A stretch of 64,000 nt of DNA from Cordilura impudica (GCA_963682025.1 OY821519.1:136133094-136197093), one strand, 5' to 3'. Positions 35,646 through 48,479 are shown, counted from the first letter of the stretch. Numbers and translations: made by a program. Notes: generated from the sequence alone by a model not told the origin.

Positions 35646-36590
35646 AATATCCAAATTTTGATAAACCGTTTATTTTAACAACAGACGCATCTAATTACGC
35701 ATTAGGAGCAGTCTTATCTCAAGGTGAAATAGGACAAGATTTGCCTATTTCATATGCCAGTAAATCATTACAGAAACATAACATTAACAAACCAGTAATT
35801 GAGAAGGAGCTTTTGGCAATCGATTGGAGTATAAACTTTTTCAAACCCTACCTATACGGCAGAAAATTTACAGTTGTGACATATCATAGACCATTGATTT
35901 AACTTTTTTCACACAAAAATCCTTCACCAAAGATCATCAAAGATGACTAGAATAAGGTTAGATTTAAGTGACTATGACTTCACAATTGTTTACAAGAAAG
36001 GAAAAATGAATACAAATACCGACGCACTTTCTAGGATAGAAATTAACTCAGACATACTAAAGGAAATGATACCACAAGAGAATGACGAAAAAGATAAGAA
36101 AGTATTAGTAACAACGAGGGCCATGCAAGATAAATTAAATGAGGCAAATAAAAATCAGAATAATGAAGCAAATAATATACGTACCAATGATAACGATTCG
36201 AATGAAATAAGAAGCGAAGAGGAAAAGAATATGGAAAGATGTAGTCCTCAGAGGTCTGATCAACTTCAAATGTGGGAATGCACATCCATAAGTGACGTCA
36301 GAAATATAAGAAAATTAAAAATTAACAAGCTTGAAAATATAGAAGAGAAGGATATAATAATTGAGGATAATATTGTGCACATTGGACGTGATGACAATTC
36401 ATCGAAACCAGTTTCGACCATGAAGAAATCACGTACTAGAAATGAGAATGATATGAGTATAGGATGTAACGATAATACATCGGAACAAGATTCGATTGTG
36501 AAGAAGTTACATGCCAAAAATATATAAAATAATAATAATACTAGATTCGATTCTGAGGAAACTGATATCTAAAATGAGAAAATATAAATG
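35646..36590 (+). pseudogene. mdg1-like pol: RNase H and linker, broken
   Basis: Plus-strand frame FILTTDASNYALGAVLSQG starts the RNase H domain, followed by KELLAIDWSINFFKPYLYGR and VVTYHRPL, where the usual Asp of TDHRPL is Tyr. A stop follows at about 35901. A small shift near 35940 leads to a 194-codon frame with RLDLSDYDFTIVYKKGKMN and TDALSRI, then an acidic, Asn-rich linker. The reading is cut at about 36590 by family C and resumes at 40289. Confidence 0.8.
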
Positions 36591-37698
36591 AACTAGATGT
36601 AACCCGGTGTGCTTCGCTGCACCCTCCCCCTCCCCCGCCCTTCCGAATTGTTATGAAAAGGCTCACGCAAAGTCCCAAGGCTCTCACTAACACAGTTATT
36701 CAGATATATCACATTTAATATTAAGTTTGTAAAGGGTGCCATGCGCATTTGTCCAATCCCGCCCACTTTTTTGTCTGACTACTCACGTTAATAATAGATA
36801 ACCTGAGATAAATTTTCAAAGCTCTCTCTATCATAGTACTTAATATATATATATATATATTAAAAATTTACTTTGTATGGGAGGTGCCACGTCCACTAAA
36901 AATATTAAAAAAATACAGCCTGTAGCACTTCCGATATTCGCAGTAAGAATCAGTTAAAATTTCAGGAAGATCAGATAAGTCGTTACGGAGATTACCTCCT
37001 ACAAACAAACAAACACATTACCTCTTTATTATGCTAAGTATAGATCATTAATATAGATTCATTTATTTTGATACTTGCTGATATAAAATGTTTTTTGTTT
37101 TTTTTAATTCGGTACAACAATTATCAGATTTTCGGCGTTCCTGCCCTGAAGGTACATGTAGCTGCCCATGAGAAGAACATGGATTTTCCAAATTAGATCT
37201 GGCACCACTCAACTATTGGCTTTGAACTTAAAATATCACTTGGCAATTTTTATTTTTTAGCGATTTTTGATTTTGCCCATTTTTGATTTTGAAGATTTTT
37301 GTTTTTGGGCGATTTATTTTTCGTGATTTTTGGGTTTGGCGATTTTTGATTTTGACGATATATTTTCCACGACAAATCACATTGATAAGTAATGTACTGG
37401 TCAAAAGACTGTTGCTTTTGTAGTACATCATATTTTTGATATAGGAGGTGCCACGCCCACTTATCCCATCCCGCCCAATTTTTATTGGACTACTCACATT
37501 AATATCTGATGGACTCGTGCAAAATGTCGAGCCTTTCCCAATTATAGGATATTAGATATCTACTTTACATGGGCGGTGCTACGGCCTCTGCTTCGATCAC
37601 GCCCATTTTTTTGTTCGACTAATCACACAAAGAACCTATGGGCTCACGCAAAGCCACAAAGCTCTCTCTTTTACAGTACTCCAAATATATGACATTAA

Positions 37699-39564
37699 CC
37701 CTACGATTCATAACCGGGTACCCGTGTACCTTTTTTGACTTTAAAGTGCTGCTGTGCCTATAATTTTTGAGATATGGACATAAAACTCCGAAACATGAGA
37801 GATTTTGGCTAAACTAAGATATAAATACGAAAAAATTCAAAATATTTTCAATATTTTCTTTAAAAAATGATTTTAAATGTTTTACCCCCATAAACACACA
37901 ACCGGGGTCCCCGGGTACCCTAATGCAATTCCTATGTAAATGCCTGACATGTAAATGAAAAAACGTTTTTTTGTATTGTTTTTATTGGAAATAAATGTCT
38001 TTTTTATTTATTTTATCATATTTTATATATATTATATTATAATTCATCCGAATCACTATCGTTGTTATTGCGGCAATTGTAGCATTTAGTAATTGTTATG
38101 GCGTGCTCATCGCATATCGGCGTGCTACATATGCTGCAATTTTTTCTAGTTTTTCTTCTGCGCTTATTTGGAAGAAGGTTGCACATGTAGCACACGCCCG
38201 TATGTACTTTTCTGCCCCTTTGTCGTGCTGACGGAGATGTTGACGGACCTGCAGCACAAAGCACACTCTCCAACGGCCTTCCGATGATGCTTTCAATTGC
38301 ATTTTTTGTTGAAAATTGGCGCACGCTTTGCACATTTGAAATTCTATTTTCTATAACAGGAATGCACAGGTTTTCTGCCAGTTGACGCAGGAAATTCTTC
38401 CTGCGCATCGTGGTGTATCGTGCAGTTGGATTATTTCCATAATATATGATGTGTGATGCAAATGCGCTCACATCAATGATGTTATAGAAAAATGCCATCG
38501 GCCATCTTCTTGTTTGTCGCTGGGTCGTGTATTCTTGGAGCGTTTGGTCCATTACGTCCACCCCACCTTTTGTTTGGTTATAAAAATTTATAATTTCTGG
38601 TTTCCCATTCTCGTCAATTTGTGCATCATTATGCATACTAGAAAGAAGGATGGCCGAGTTGGACTTCCGCTGCTTATATGAGAGCAGTGTTACCTTGTCG
38701 TAGAAGCCAAACAAACTTGAACCAACGTCTTTTTTTTTGTCTTCTTTCATCTCCGCAGGGATGTAAGCTTTGTTGCGGTGGAGTGTACCCACAATGCTGA
38801 GCTTTTCTACTTTTAGTTGCCTAGCCAACGGCAGCGTCGTAAAAAAATTATCCATTGTTATATTTCGTCCGCTACCGTAGTATGGTCCAACTAAATCTCT
38901 CACCACTCTTTCGCCAACACCAACTTCACGACCAGTTTCTTGTTTGCCAGTATATATTTGGCCATGAAGTGGATATGAGTTTTTGGCATCGCAAATCCAC
39001 CATACTTTTATGCCATATTTTGCTGGCTTCGAGGGTATATATTGGGTGAATTTGGTTCTACCACGGTATGGATATAATTGTTCATCAATGGTCAAATATT
39101 CTGATGGCACATAATATCTGGCAAGATTTGCATTGAGCATTATCCAAATATCTCGAATTGGCGCCGCTTTGTCTTGACGCTGCCGCTCTACCCGTGTTCT
39201 GGGTCGTCAAACCGCATAAAACGCAGCAAATCGAAAAACCTGTTTATTCCCATGGTGGCGCGGAATATTGGGTGAGCCTGTGACGTCCACAAATCTCTTG
39301 CGTTTTCGTCATTAGAATGATTTGTGCCAGCCATCAAAATCATTCTGCCTACTTGTGTCGCTTTAGGTACTTATATACGAACAAAAACCAGTTTTTTTTC
39401 CAAATATCAAATTTGTACAGTTGAGAACGCAAAATATAATCAACAACAAAAATATTTACAGGAAAATATTATTTTATTTCAATAAACGCAAAACAACCTA
39501 CTTCGGGTACCCGGGTACCTTGGTTATGAAATTAAAGGAGTTTTGCTGGTTATGAATCGTACGG
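37699..39564 (-). mobile_element. piggyBac element, internally deleted
   Basis: 1,866 bp flanked by TTAA at both ends (37695-37698, 39565-39568). Terminal repeats are CCCTACGATTCATAACC at the left and CCGTACGATTCATAACC at the right, read inward, with further inverted GGTACCCGGGTACC motifs inside. Encodes a 5'-truncated transposase on minus. It is inserted in a family C unit, whose flanks rejoin cleanly as GACATTAAATAG. Confidence 0.92.
38037..39370 (-). pseudogene. piggyBac transposase, N-terminally truncated and frameshifted
   Basis: The main 367-codon frame (38037-39140) holds the catalytic Asp residues typical of piggyBac: EYLTIDEQL (Asp 19 of this frame), ITMDNFFTT (Asp 97) and GGVDVMDQ (Asp 195 and 198). 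A C-terminal Cys-rich domain reads CYMCNLLP, CSICSTPICDEH, CYNC. Upstream, RQDKAAPIRDIW continues the same frame. A missing base near 39192 puts ILMAGTNHSNDENARDLW and FFDLLRFMRFDD in another frame. The acidic N-terminal part expected before this is absent, so the protein is incomplete even though all four catalytic Asp remain. Confidence 0.9.
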
Positions 39565-40288
39565 TTAAATAGTTACTTTGCATGGGGAGTTCCACGCCCA
39601 TTGTTGTGAACCCGCCAATTTTTTATCTGACTACTCATATTAAGATCTGATGGTGTCTTGCAAAGCGCCAAAGCTTCCCTCTTTTAGTAAACCAGTTATA
39701 TGATATCATATATTTACTTTGTACGGGCGGTGCCACGCCCACTGCTCCGATCACGCCCATTTGTTGTCTAACTAATCATATGAATAACTTATGGGTTTAC
39801 ACAAAGTCCCAAGACTCTCACTATAACAGTACTCCAGATATATGGCATTATATACTTTATTTGTATGGCAGGTACCACGCCTATTGGTCCGATACTGTCC
39901 ATTTTTTGTCCGACTGCTCACATTAATAATAGATGACATCAGACAAATTTGAAAAACTCTCTCTATCATAGTACTCGAGATATATAACATTGAATTATTA
40001 CTTGTATGGGAGGTACCACGCCCATTTCTCCGATCCGGCCCATTTCCGGCGTGGCTACTAATATTAACAATAGGTGACCTCACACAAATTTGCAAAGCTC
40101 TCCCTATCATAATACTCAATATATGTATATGATATTAAAAATTTACTTTGTGTGGGAGGTGCCACACCCACTAAAAATATTAAAAAAATTATAGCCTGTG
40201 AAAATTTCAGGAAGATCAGATGGCTAGTTACGGAGATTACCCCCTACAAACAAACAAACACACATTACCTCTTTATTATATTAGTATA

Positions 40289-41460
40289 GATTAGCGCTAT
40301 CAAAGGAAGATAAATTATTTAAAACATATACAAAAGAAGAATTAAAAGAAGCATATGCGAAAATACGAATCGATAACAAAAGTCCTCAACTTAGATTATT
40401 AATATACAATGCCCCGAAAATAATAACAGATGACATTTTAATATATAAACTTTTTGATGAATTCCACAATGCCACACACGCAGGCTATTTGGGAATAAGA
40501 AAAACAGTTATCAAACTGAAACAGCGATACATTTGGAAAAACATGAGTAAAATGGTAAAGAAATTTGTGTCACATTGTAACAGTTGTATTAAAAACAAAC
40601 AAACAAAACACATAAAAGAACCACTAACACTAACGAACACACCAAACAATAGTTTTGAGATAATTTCAATTGACACTGTAGGTCCTCTTCAGATTTCAAA
40701 TGATTACGGATACATTTTAACAATGCAATGTGAGTTGACTGAATTTATTGTTGCACATCCCATGCCGACAAAGGATGCAATAACTACGGCTAGAACATTA
40801 GTCGAACAATTCATTTTGAAATATGGTCAATTTAAGGTACTTAAGTCCGACAGAGGGACATAATTTACATACGAAGTTATGCGTAACATATGTTCATTTT
40901 TGCAAATTAGACAAATATTCTCAACTCCTTATCATCACGAGACGTTAGGAGCAATTGAGAGAAACCATAGAGTTCTGAATGAATTTTTAATGACAACAGC
41001 GAAGGATCATGAATGGGATAAATGGATTCCATACTTCAAGTTTGCGTATAACACAGCACCACACATAGATACAAGGTATACACCATTCGAGTTAGTTTAC
41101 GGAAAATTACCATACTTGCCATCTGACAGTTTAGATAATGAAAGAAAATTTTACAATTATGAGGATTATATAATTGAACTAAAAGGCAGACTACAATACT
41201 CTTTTAATGAGGCTAAGGATATGTTGTCAAAAGCTAAGAAACAAAGAATTGAAAATTCAAAATATACAAATAAATTAAATTTAAAGTTAGGAGACCAAGT
41301 ATTACTTAAGGTAGAAAATAGAAAAAAGAACCAAAGTCCATATAAAGGTCCATATAAAATTTTAAGAAGAAATAATGCAAATACTGTAATTAATTATAAT
41401 GGCATTGAAAAAGAAGTACGTAACAATAATTTAAAACCATACTATAGAAATAAGATATAA
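40289..41460 (+). pseudogene. mdg1-like integrase with one nonsense codon
   Basis: Continues the pol split at 36590. The HHCC zinc finger reads FHNATHAGYLG and HCNSCIKNK. The core has SIDTVGPL (first Asp), LKSDRGT followed by TAA at 40861 where relatives have GAA, and GAIERNHR (Glu). The C-terminal part KLGDQVLLKVENRK, YKGPYKIL is the GPY/F region. The reading ends at 41460 in KPYYRNKI. All three catalytic acids remain, but the nonsense codon and the large insert upstream inactivate it. Confidence 0.88.
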
Positions 41461-41580
41461 TTATTATACATTAAATAATAATTAACATTGTAAAAACAAA
41501 TAAGATATAATTATTATACATTAAATAAGAATTAACATTGTTAGAACAAAAATATAATTATTACACATTAAGTAACCATG
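41461..41580 (+). repeat. 56-bp tandem repeat between pol and LTR
   Basis: AAATAAGATATAATTATTAT... repeats twice and a third partial time (41447-41570). Confidence 0.75.
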
Positions 41581-41639
41581 TTTAATTTAATGCCATAGAA
41601 TAAGAAAAATTTTCCCCATAAATTTTCTCTTAAGGATGA

Positions 41640-42120
41640 GGGTGTAGTGTAACCATGTTGTCATACCATAGGCACAGCGAATATCACCAACTTCAACTGT
41701 GTAGCATGACAAATTTACAACACATGTTAAAGTTGTCATGTTACAAATGTCGAAGTGGGTTACAAGAATATTAACCATTTGCATTAATATATGACAACAT
41801 GTAACCTAAACTGACACCTATAATTTAATTTACTTTTTTTGTTATTCTTAATAAAATATTGAGTGATTTGGGAAATAACTCAATACTAAACAACTAAGTT
41901 AATTCTCATAAGTAGTATATAAGACAGAACAATTATTGAATAAAATGAGACTATTATTAACAACTGAATGGCACTTGTCTTTATTTGTAGTAATATTCTC
42001 AAAATCTTTTGGCAGTTCTTTTGAACGCCTATTAATAAGCTGAAACCCTTTCAGCTGTATAAATATAATTAAGGGCTATAGGAAAAATTAACTTTTACAA
42101 ACAACGAGTAAGGATACATA
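41640..42120 (+). mobile_element. Probable 3' LTR of the mdg1-like element
   Basis: Follows a purine-rich tract AAGGATGAGGG and begins TGTAGTGTAACCATG, like mdg1-group LTRs. It has TATATAAGAC at about 41916 and AATAAAATG at 41939 as candidate promoter and polyadenylation signals. The right edge is not fixed because no second LTR is in the window. Confidence 0.5.
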
Positions 42121-42599
42121 AAACAATATCCTTCACACTCCTCTCGTAATATTTAACGCTATTGAGATTTTATTTTCCACGCAAACGGATTAGGTACGAT
42201 CAGATAGGTAGGATCGAAGAAAATTTACAGATGATGAAGAGACATTAAAAAGATGTTTCAGCTTATTACATAGCCTTTGAATGGTCGAGTACGATAAAAA
42301 AATTATTTTTATTATCATGAAGTTCCTGCCTTATGATTTCAGTTACTTCAGTCAAAGCATTGTATATTCGACAACAAGCCAATCTTATTTATATTCTTTC
42401 GCAGATACAGCAACATTTTTGATTCATTTTCCTTTAATTGTAGGCCGAGTCTTTTGGAGCTTGGGGGTAAAAGGCGGACAATGATTGAAACACTCAATCC
42501 GAGTGGGTGAAGTGAATAGGGTTAATTTTAATACGCAGAATGTTGTTTGTTGAACCATAGGGCCATGGATTCAACAATGTCATCTGCATATATGGGAGG

Positions 42600-43080
42600 T
42601 ATAGGTATTGATTTTCTAAAACGGTGCAAAAATTACTTACCACTAACATCCGACCCAAAATGGAATACAACTCCCATATATGGTCAGGAGCTTCAAAGTC
42701 TATTTTGAAGCTAATGAACCGTGTGCAAAGGAGGGCGTTGATGTTCATTAATGACAGTAGGATATCGAACTCTATTAACTCATTGAAACATCGTCGGAAT
42801 GTGGGTTGTGTAGCACTGTTCTATAGATACTACCAAAGGAAATGTTCTTTTGAGATTAGCGAACTCATTCCAAGTGCCCGAGTTTCAGTTCGCTCTACCC
42901 GCTTCTCTATGTAGTACATCACATCCCTTTGAAGTCCATTGTCAAGTTGACCGCACAATGCATTAGAGAGAAAATTCATTTATCACTATTCCCTCTTTCC
43001 TCCTTTCCGTTACCTATTTTTCTGAGAGCAACACAATGCACCGCTTGTATAGGCAGCATCCCCTGAGTGTTGGTCTATAA
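42600..43080 (+). pseudogene. LINE RT C-terminal fragment
   Basis: Plus-strand frame with RPKMEYNSHIWSGASKS, LMNRVQRRALMFI and SLKHRRNVGCVALFYRYY, the C-terminal region of LINE reverse transcriptases. A frameshift at about 42905 is followed by HPFEVHCQVDRT and ENSFI in another frame. No RT core. Clade not resolved. Confidence 0.7.
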
Positions 43081-43339
43081 TTTAAAAAAATGGTCATTTA
43101 TTTTTGAAGTAGCTAAAGAAGGCAAGAGAAAAGGCAATAAATACTATTGTGTCCGATTGCATTAGAAGCGTTTTATTTCATCTCGTTGATCTCTCTTTCT
43201 CATCCTATTTCACCATTTTACAATAGTATCATACACGATATATCATAAAAAGATTATCGTTACTGATTTCATTATTGAAACAGGGTTCACTCTTAAATTT
43301 AGCATCTTTTTTTATGGAATAGGGGAACAGAATCATTAC

Positions 43340-44019
43340 AAAACTCTCTTCTTGATAATGTACTAAAAACACCGAGGCTATCAACAAATGATTCACCATT
43401 TAAGTTATTAAATCTTGTTGATAAGAGATTTGAGAATATGTTTGGCCTTATAAAGGAAATGTTTGAAAAAAGTGAAGCTCGCCTGGAAAGTATGTTTGAA
43501 AAGAGATTTAATGAATTAAAGAGTGATATTATCGATATTAATCAACGAGTAACAAAAATTGAGACAGTGGCGGAGGAAATTATGGGATTAAAAAGTGCCA
43601 AGAAAATTCTATTATTGCTTCTGATCTGCGAATTAATGGCATACCTTACAATAGATAAAGATAAAACCTTTTCGCCCGATGCCGTAATTATGGTGAAGCT
43701 TTTTTCTCCTTATGACAAAAATTTTATTTTGAAAACTATTGCAAATTTTCGAAAAATGAAAAAATCTACGCTAGTTTTAGACCATATTGGTCTTGGTTCA
43801 GATCGTCCTTTTTATTTAAATGAAAATTTGACTTCCACAAACCACAAAATATTGCAGTCGGCGATACGAAAAAAGAAAATTCAACAACTACACTCGGCAT
43901 TTACTAAACGTGGCTTAGTGTATATAAAAATTAGACAAGATGATCAACCAGTTCGTGTCGACTCTATTGATGAACTTGATAATATGTTTCGTAATGATAA
44001 TGCTTATTGCCAGAACTGA
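43340..44019 (+). pseudogene. CR1-like ORF1p, coiled coil, locally frameshifted
   Basis: The reading is open in this frame from before 43438. It has a predicted coiled coil (EKSEARLESMFEKRFNEL, INQRVTKIETVAEEI) followed by an RNA-binding-like C-terminal half (DAVIMVKLFSPYDKNFIL, KRGLVYIKIRQDD). Around 43600-43650 a hydrophobic stretch looks foreign, while another frame reads ASDLRINGIPYN, the expected text, so two compensating shifts are likely. Role in relatives: nucleic-acid chaperone for target-primed reverse transcription. Confidence 0.65.
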
Positions 44020-44204
44020 TGTCCATTGTTTGCTGATGCTTTGTTTATATTATGGAAATCTACGAATATCTAATGTTCATGTTCATGTTATTTTAATTTG
44101 TATTTTCGGAATGTTTTTGAAAAATTTCAGTCATTTAATATGTTTTATTTTTGGCCCTTTTAAATATGCATGCGTTGTTTTTTTAAAAAATCTTTTTTGT
44201 TTCT

Positions 44205-46995
44205 ATGACAAATTGTTCAGGTAGTACAACGTATAGTTCCAAAGATGTTACTTCTGATATGGTTCGAGTACTTTGTAAGCAGGAAACTGGTTTAAAGATT
44301 TGTCACATAAATGCGCAAAGTCTAAACAATAAGATGGACGAGTTTTCCTTTATATTTGAAAATTCAGGCGTTGATGTTGTATGTGTATCTGAGACGTGGT
44401 TTGACCTGCTTGTTCCTGATACTATTTTTGATTTGCAAGACTATAAATTATATCGCTGTGATAGGGTAACTCATGCAGGTGGTGTTGCTATTTATATTAG
44501 AAATGGAATAACTAGTAAATTATATTGTAAATCCAAGCCAATGGAAAAGATTGAACATCTCTTTGTAGAAATTTCAGCACATGGAAACAAAATTCTTGTG
44601 GGTTGTGTATACAGACCTCATCACAATGTTGATATGCAAAATTTTTTCAAAACTTTGGAGAATGAAACAGTAAAATTTGAAGATATAGTTATATGTGGCG
44701 ATTTCAACTCAAATCTTCTAGTGGAAAATTATTATTTAGTAAATAATATGGAAACAGTTGGACTTTATCCAACAAATACAACAGTTCCAACCCATTTTTC
44801 AGCTACAGCAAACACGCTATTGGATATAATATTTGTTGGCGATAAAGGAAAAGTTTTACTCTATGATCAGATTTCAGCGTCCTGTTTTTCAAAGCACGAC
44901 TTAATTTTTCTTACCATTGATTTCCAGATCCAACTTATTATGAATGATGCCACATACTATGACTTTAAACATATGGATAATATTGTCATAGCTTTTGATT
45001 TAGCAAATATTGATTGGAATTCAATTTACTATATGCTATCTGCTGAAAGTCAGCTTAACTTCTTAGAAAACAAAATTGAACAAATTTTCAATAGGTCGGT
45101 TCCGTTGAAAGCTTTAAAAACTAGTTTTAAATTAGAACCATGGTTTAATGGTAATATTAAATTTGCAATTGCTTACAGAGATAGGGTTTATAGTCGTTGG
45201 AAACGTTTCAAAACTGATTCACTACATGAAGAATATTGTAACGCACGCAGAGAAGTAAACCGAGCTATTAAGAGTGCTAAATCAACATACTATTCATCTG
45301 TCTTCAACTCTGCAATTGGTTCCAAAAAAACATGGAAAAATATACGTGACATTGGTATTGGAAAACCAAGGATAATAGATACAACGGAAATAGATGTAGA
45401 ATTACTTAATGAAACTTTCACACGACTGCCTACAGTACCTTTGAATAGTAATTTTTTTAATCAACCTATCACTGAGCAGAGTCAACTATTTAGTTTTAAT
45501 TGTGTAACACAAGATGATGTATCAAGGAGGTGCCTAGCTGTTAAGTCAAATGCTGTAGGATTTGATAATATTCACCCAAAGTTTTTAAAAGCTATTCTTC
45601 CTGTGTTGTTACCAAATATCACATTCATATTCAACAATATCATAATTAAAAGTACTTTTCCTGCTAACTGGAAGTATGCTAAAATAATACCTACACCAAA
45701 ATCCAGCAATGAGTACCGACCTATTTCTATATTACCATTTCTCTCAAAAGTATTTGAGAAGCTACTACATAAGCAAATGCACGATTACATAAACAGAAAT
45801 GGCTTACTTACAAGCAGACAGTCAGGTTTTCGCCTAAGCATAGTTGCGTAACTGCGCTTATTGATGTCACGGAGGAAATACGGAGTAATATTGATGCTGG
45901 TTTCATGTCATTTCTTGTTTTATTAGATCACTCTAAGGCATTTGACATGGTTGATCATGGAATTCTTTGTATGAAACTGCAAACTTTGTTTAAATTTTCT
46001 TTGTCGTCCACTCGATTAATTGCGTCCTACTTATTGGATCGTAAACAGTCAGTCTTTGCTAATAAAAAAATATCACGACCACTGCCAATATCGAAAGGTG
46101 TTCCTCAAGGATCAATCCTTGGTCCTCTTCTTTTTACAATATACGTCAACGATTTACCAGAGCAACTAATGTACAGCAGCGTTCATATCTATGCTGATGA
46201 TGTTCAATTATATATATGTAAAAACAACAAAAATATTGATGATTGCTTAAGTAAACTAAACGAGGATTTACACCGTGTTTTTATGTGGGCTCCATCCAAT
46301 GGCCTTTGCTTGAATCCCAGCAAATCTAAGTGTCTGGTGATTAATCCAAAATCCAAGAAATCAACTTTTAAACCAGAAGTTATACTAAACAATCAAGCAA
46401 TTGAGATTGTAAGAACTACAAAGAATCTTGGTATAATTTTTAATAATAATCTTACATGGACTGATCACATAAACACAGCTGCTGGAAAAACATATGCTAT
46501 GCTACGAATTCTGTGGAAACACAATACTTTACACCGGTTAAGATTCGGTTATTACTTGCAAAAACATATATAATGCCAACTTTGTTATACGGATGTGAAG
46601 TTTTTTCGAGCTGTGATTATACGAGTTACAATAAATTGGAGAAAGCTTATAACGCCATACTAAGGTATGTTTACGGCCTGAAGAAGTATGATCATATTAC
46701 ACCAGTTTCAAAAAAAATGTATGGAGTTAGTTTCAGTGATTTACTAAAAATACGTACCTTGACTTTATTACATAAAATTGTGTATACCCGTGAACCTTCT
46801 TATCTTTTTAATAGAATATCGTTCACTCGATCTCGCAGAACAAATGATTTAATACCAATTAGACATCGAACACAAACATCTGAATGGCAGTTTTTTATTA
46901 ATTCAATTCGTCTTTGGAACTTGCTACCTTCAAACATTCAGTTCATAAGCAACGCAATGCAATTTAAAATGGCCCTCTTTAATTTCTATAATTAA
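44205..46995 (+). pseudogene. CR1-like ORF2: endonuclease and reverse transcriptase, two frameshifts
   Basis: The APE-type endonuclease has HINAQSL, SETWFDL, GDFNSN and SKHDL. The RT follows with YRPISILPFLSKVFEKLL and QSGFR, then LLDHSKAFDMVDHG, GVPQGSILGPLLF and HIYADDVQLYI. The C-terminus reads TLLYGCEVFSSCD and RYVYGLKKYDHI and ends at 46995. A deleted base near 45836 (QSGFR to PKHSC) and another indel near 46545 break the frame. No other stop codons were seen. All named catalytic residues are present. It would nick target DNA and copy its own RNA if the breaks were absent. Confidence 0.85.
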
Positions 46996-47209
46996 TTGGT
47001 TTTCTATTTTAAATCGCTTTTAAATAACTAATTTTTACATTAAACTTTTTTATAATTATTTTATTTTGTTATTATTTTTAATTGTTATTATACACAATGT
47101 TAAATTTCCTTACTACTATGTACCTAGTACTAATCCTGTACTTTAATTATAAGATTTTATGTCTTGTTCTATGGGAATTCGAAATAAATAAAATAAAATT
47201 AAAAATAAA

Positions 47210-47589
47210 TCACAACCAACCAAACTGTTGTGCATTAGACCTTATATCATAACGAGGCTTGGTTGATCCGGTATCGAGATTAAGATGTTTTCGAGCCATA
47301 TCGGTAATTTTACAGGGACTTTTTCTTCACCTAAGATAGTTCAGTCATGTCGAAGTTCTACTTAAGGATCCTCAAATCTTATGTGATGATAAAATGGCTG
47401 ATTTACCCTTTCTTGTGGTTAAAGTACAACTATTGATCTTAATTTATCTTTTAAATATATTTATAATCATATTGATAGCATTCGGTGCAAAAACAATTCC
47501 TACTATTTTGTCTATGCAGTTTAAATTTTAACCCTTTAAATCTTGCGTCGTATAACAGCAGACTCACTCATATTAAGTTGCCAACCTCA
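47210..47589. other. No recognisable feature
   Basis: No supported coding sequence between the two LINE copies. Confidence 0.4.
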
Positions 47590-47975
47590 AAAAACTGCTA
47601 AACGTTTCGTTTCTTTTGAATATAATTAATGGCGATGTTTCTTCTGTTTCCCTGATCAACAATATTTCATTTAACATCCCTCAGCGGCCAACACGTTTCC
47701 TCTCACCTTTATCTGTTCAGTGTTATAGATCAAATTATGTGAACGGTGATCCGCTTAGACGAATGTGTATTGAATTTAGTAACATTATAGATTTATTGAT
47801 TTTTCTTCAAATACAAATATCACAAAAATTAAAATAATAATTTATCTCAACACATAACCTCAATTAAATTTTTTCATTCATATTCCCCTATTTTTGAAAT
47901 GTTGTTGTACGGGTAAATAATCTGTAAGGATTAATTCCATATATTAATAAATAAATAAATGAATAAATAATTCAA
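47590..47975 (+). pseudogene. 5'-truncated LINE tail
   Basis: The frame has FNIPQRPTRFLSPLSV and RSNYVNGDPLRRMC, resembling the last residues of some dipteran LINE reverse transcriptases (FNVP-R-TR motif). It ends in an AATAAATAAATAAATGAATAA tail at about 47948-47970, as expected for a LINE 3' end. Confidence 0.5.
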
Positions 47976-48064
47976 AAGGGATTCTATTCTTAGAACATAA
48001 TCGGTCGTAATCATCCGTCTGCACTCGGTCTTTTCTCAGTTTAGGATAATCGGCTCAAGTCGAC

Positions 48065-48230
48065 TAATCGGGAATTGGTAAAAATAAGGAATCGGTAATA
48101 TCAGACATCGATAAATATCAGGAATCGGTAGAAATCAAGAATCTGTAATATAAGAAATCGGTAATCATCAGGAATCGACAGATAATTAGAACCGATAATA
48201 TCAGGAATCGGAAACATCTGGGATCGGTGT
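48065..48230 (+). repeat. Degenerate about 20-bp tandem repeat
   Basis: Units of the form ATCAGGAATCGGTAA(T/A)A repeat eight or so times with many changes. Confidence 0.75.
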
Positions 48231-48479
48231 CATAACTATAATACGTATGTATATACATTTGACAAAATAAAAATTTTTAACGTTTATTGTATTCATAATT
48301 TTCACTATATACTGTAGAAAGAAGAGAAACATTTTATAAAGTGGACTGGAAATCCAGATATACTAAAAAGCATATTTATTTACCATACCAGCAGCCGCTA
48401 AGGCAAACCAAAACAGTGCCAAAATAGGGGGATAGGGGTGGTACATTATTAAGTATATAATATAGAATATTGGGCCGCA

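Larger units (their letters stand above)
36592..40288 (+). repeat. Family C repeat composite inserted in mdg1-like pol
   Basis: Starts ACTAGATGTAACCCGGTGTG and ends CCTCTTTATTATATTAGTATAG. The interior is a chain of diverged units of about 150 bp, each with GGTGCCACGCCCAC, a CCCATTTTTTGTCxGACTACTCAC-like block and a CTCTATCATAGTACT-like block, plus AAAATC/GATTTT-rich runs near 37240-37370. Two end-like blocks (about 36960-37040 and 40200-40288) suggest two copies in tandem or an internal duplication. A piggyBac sits inside at 37699-39564. The class is unknown. Confidence 0.7.
43270..47205 (+). mobile_element. Nearly complete CR1-like LINE
   Basis: Two ORFs in LINE order, 3' UTR and an AATAAATAAAATAAAA tail at about 47185-47205. 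ORF2 needs only two single-base corrections, so the copy is young relative to most elements here. The fragment split across 28.8-35.6 kb on minus is a relative. Confidence 0.8.

Noticed and set aside
42494..42748. Minus-strand YADD-like text near 42590
   Set aside because: A lone YADDIV tetrapeptide context without flanking RT motifs; the plus-strand LINE fragment explains the region better.
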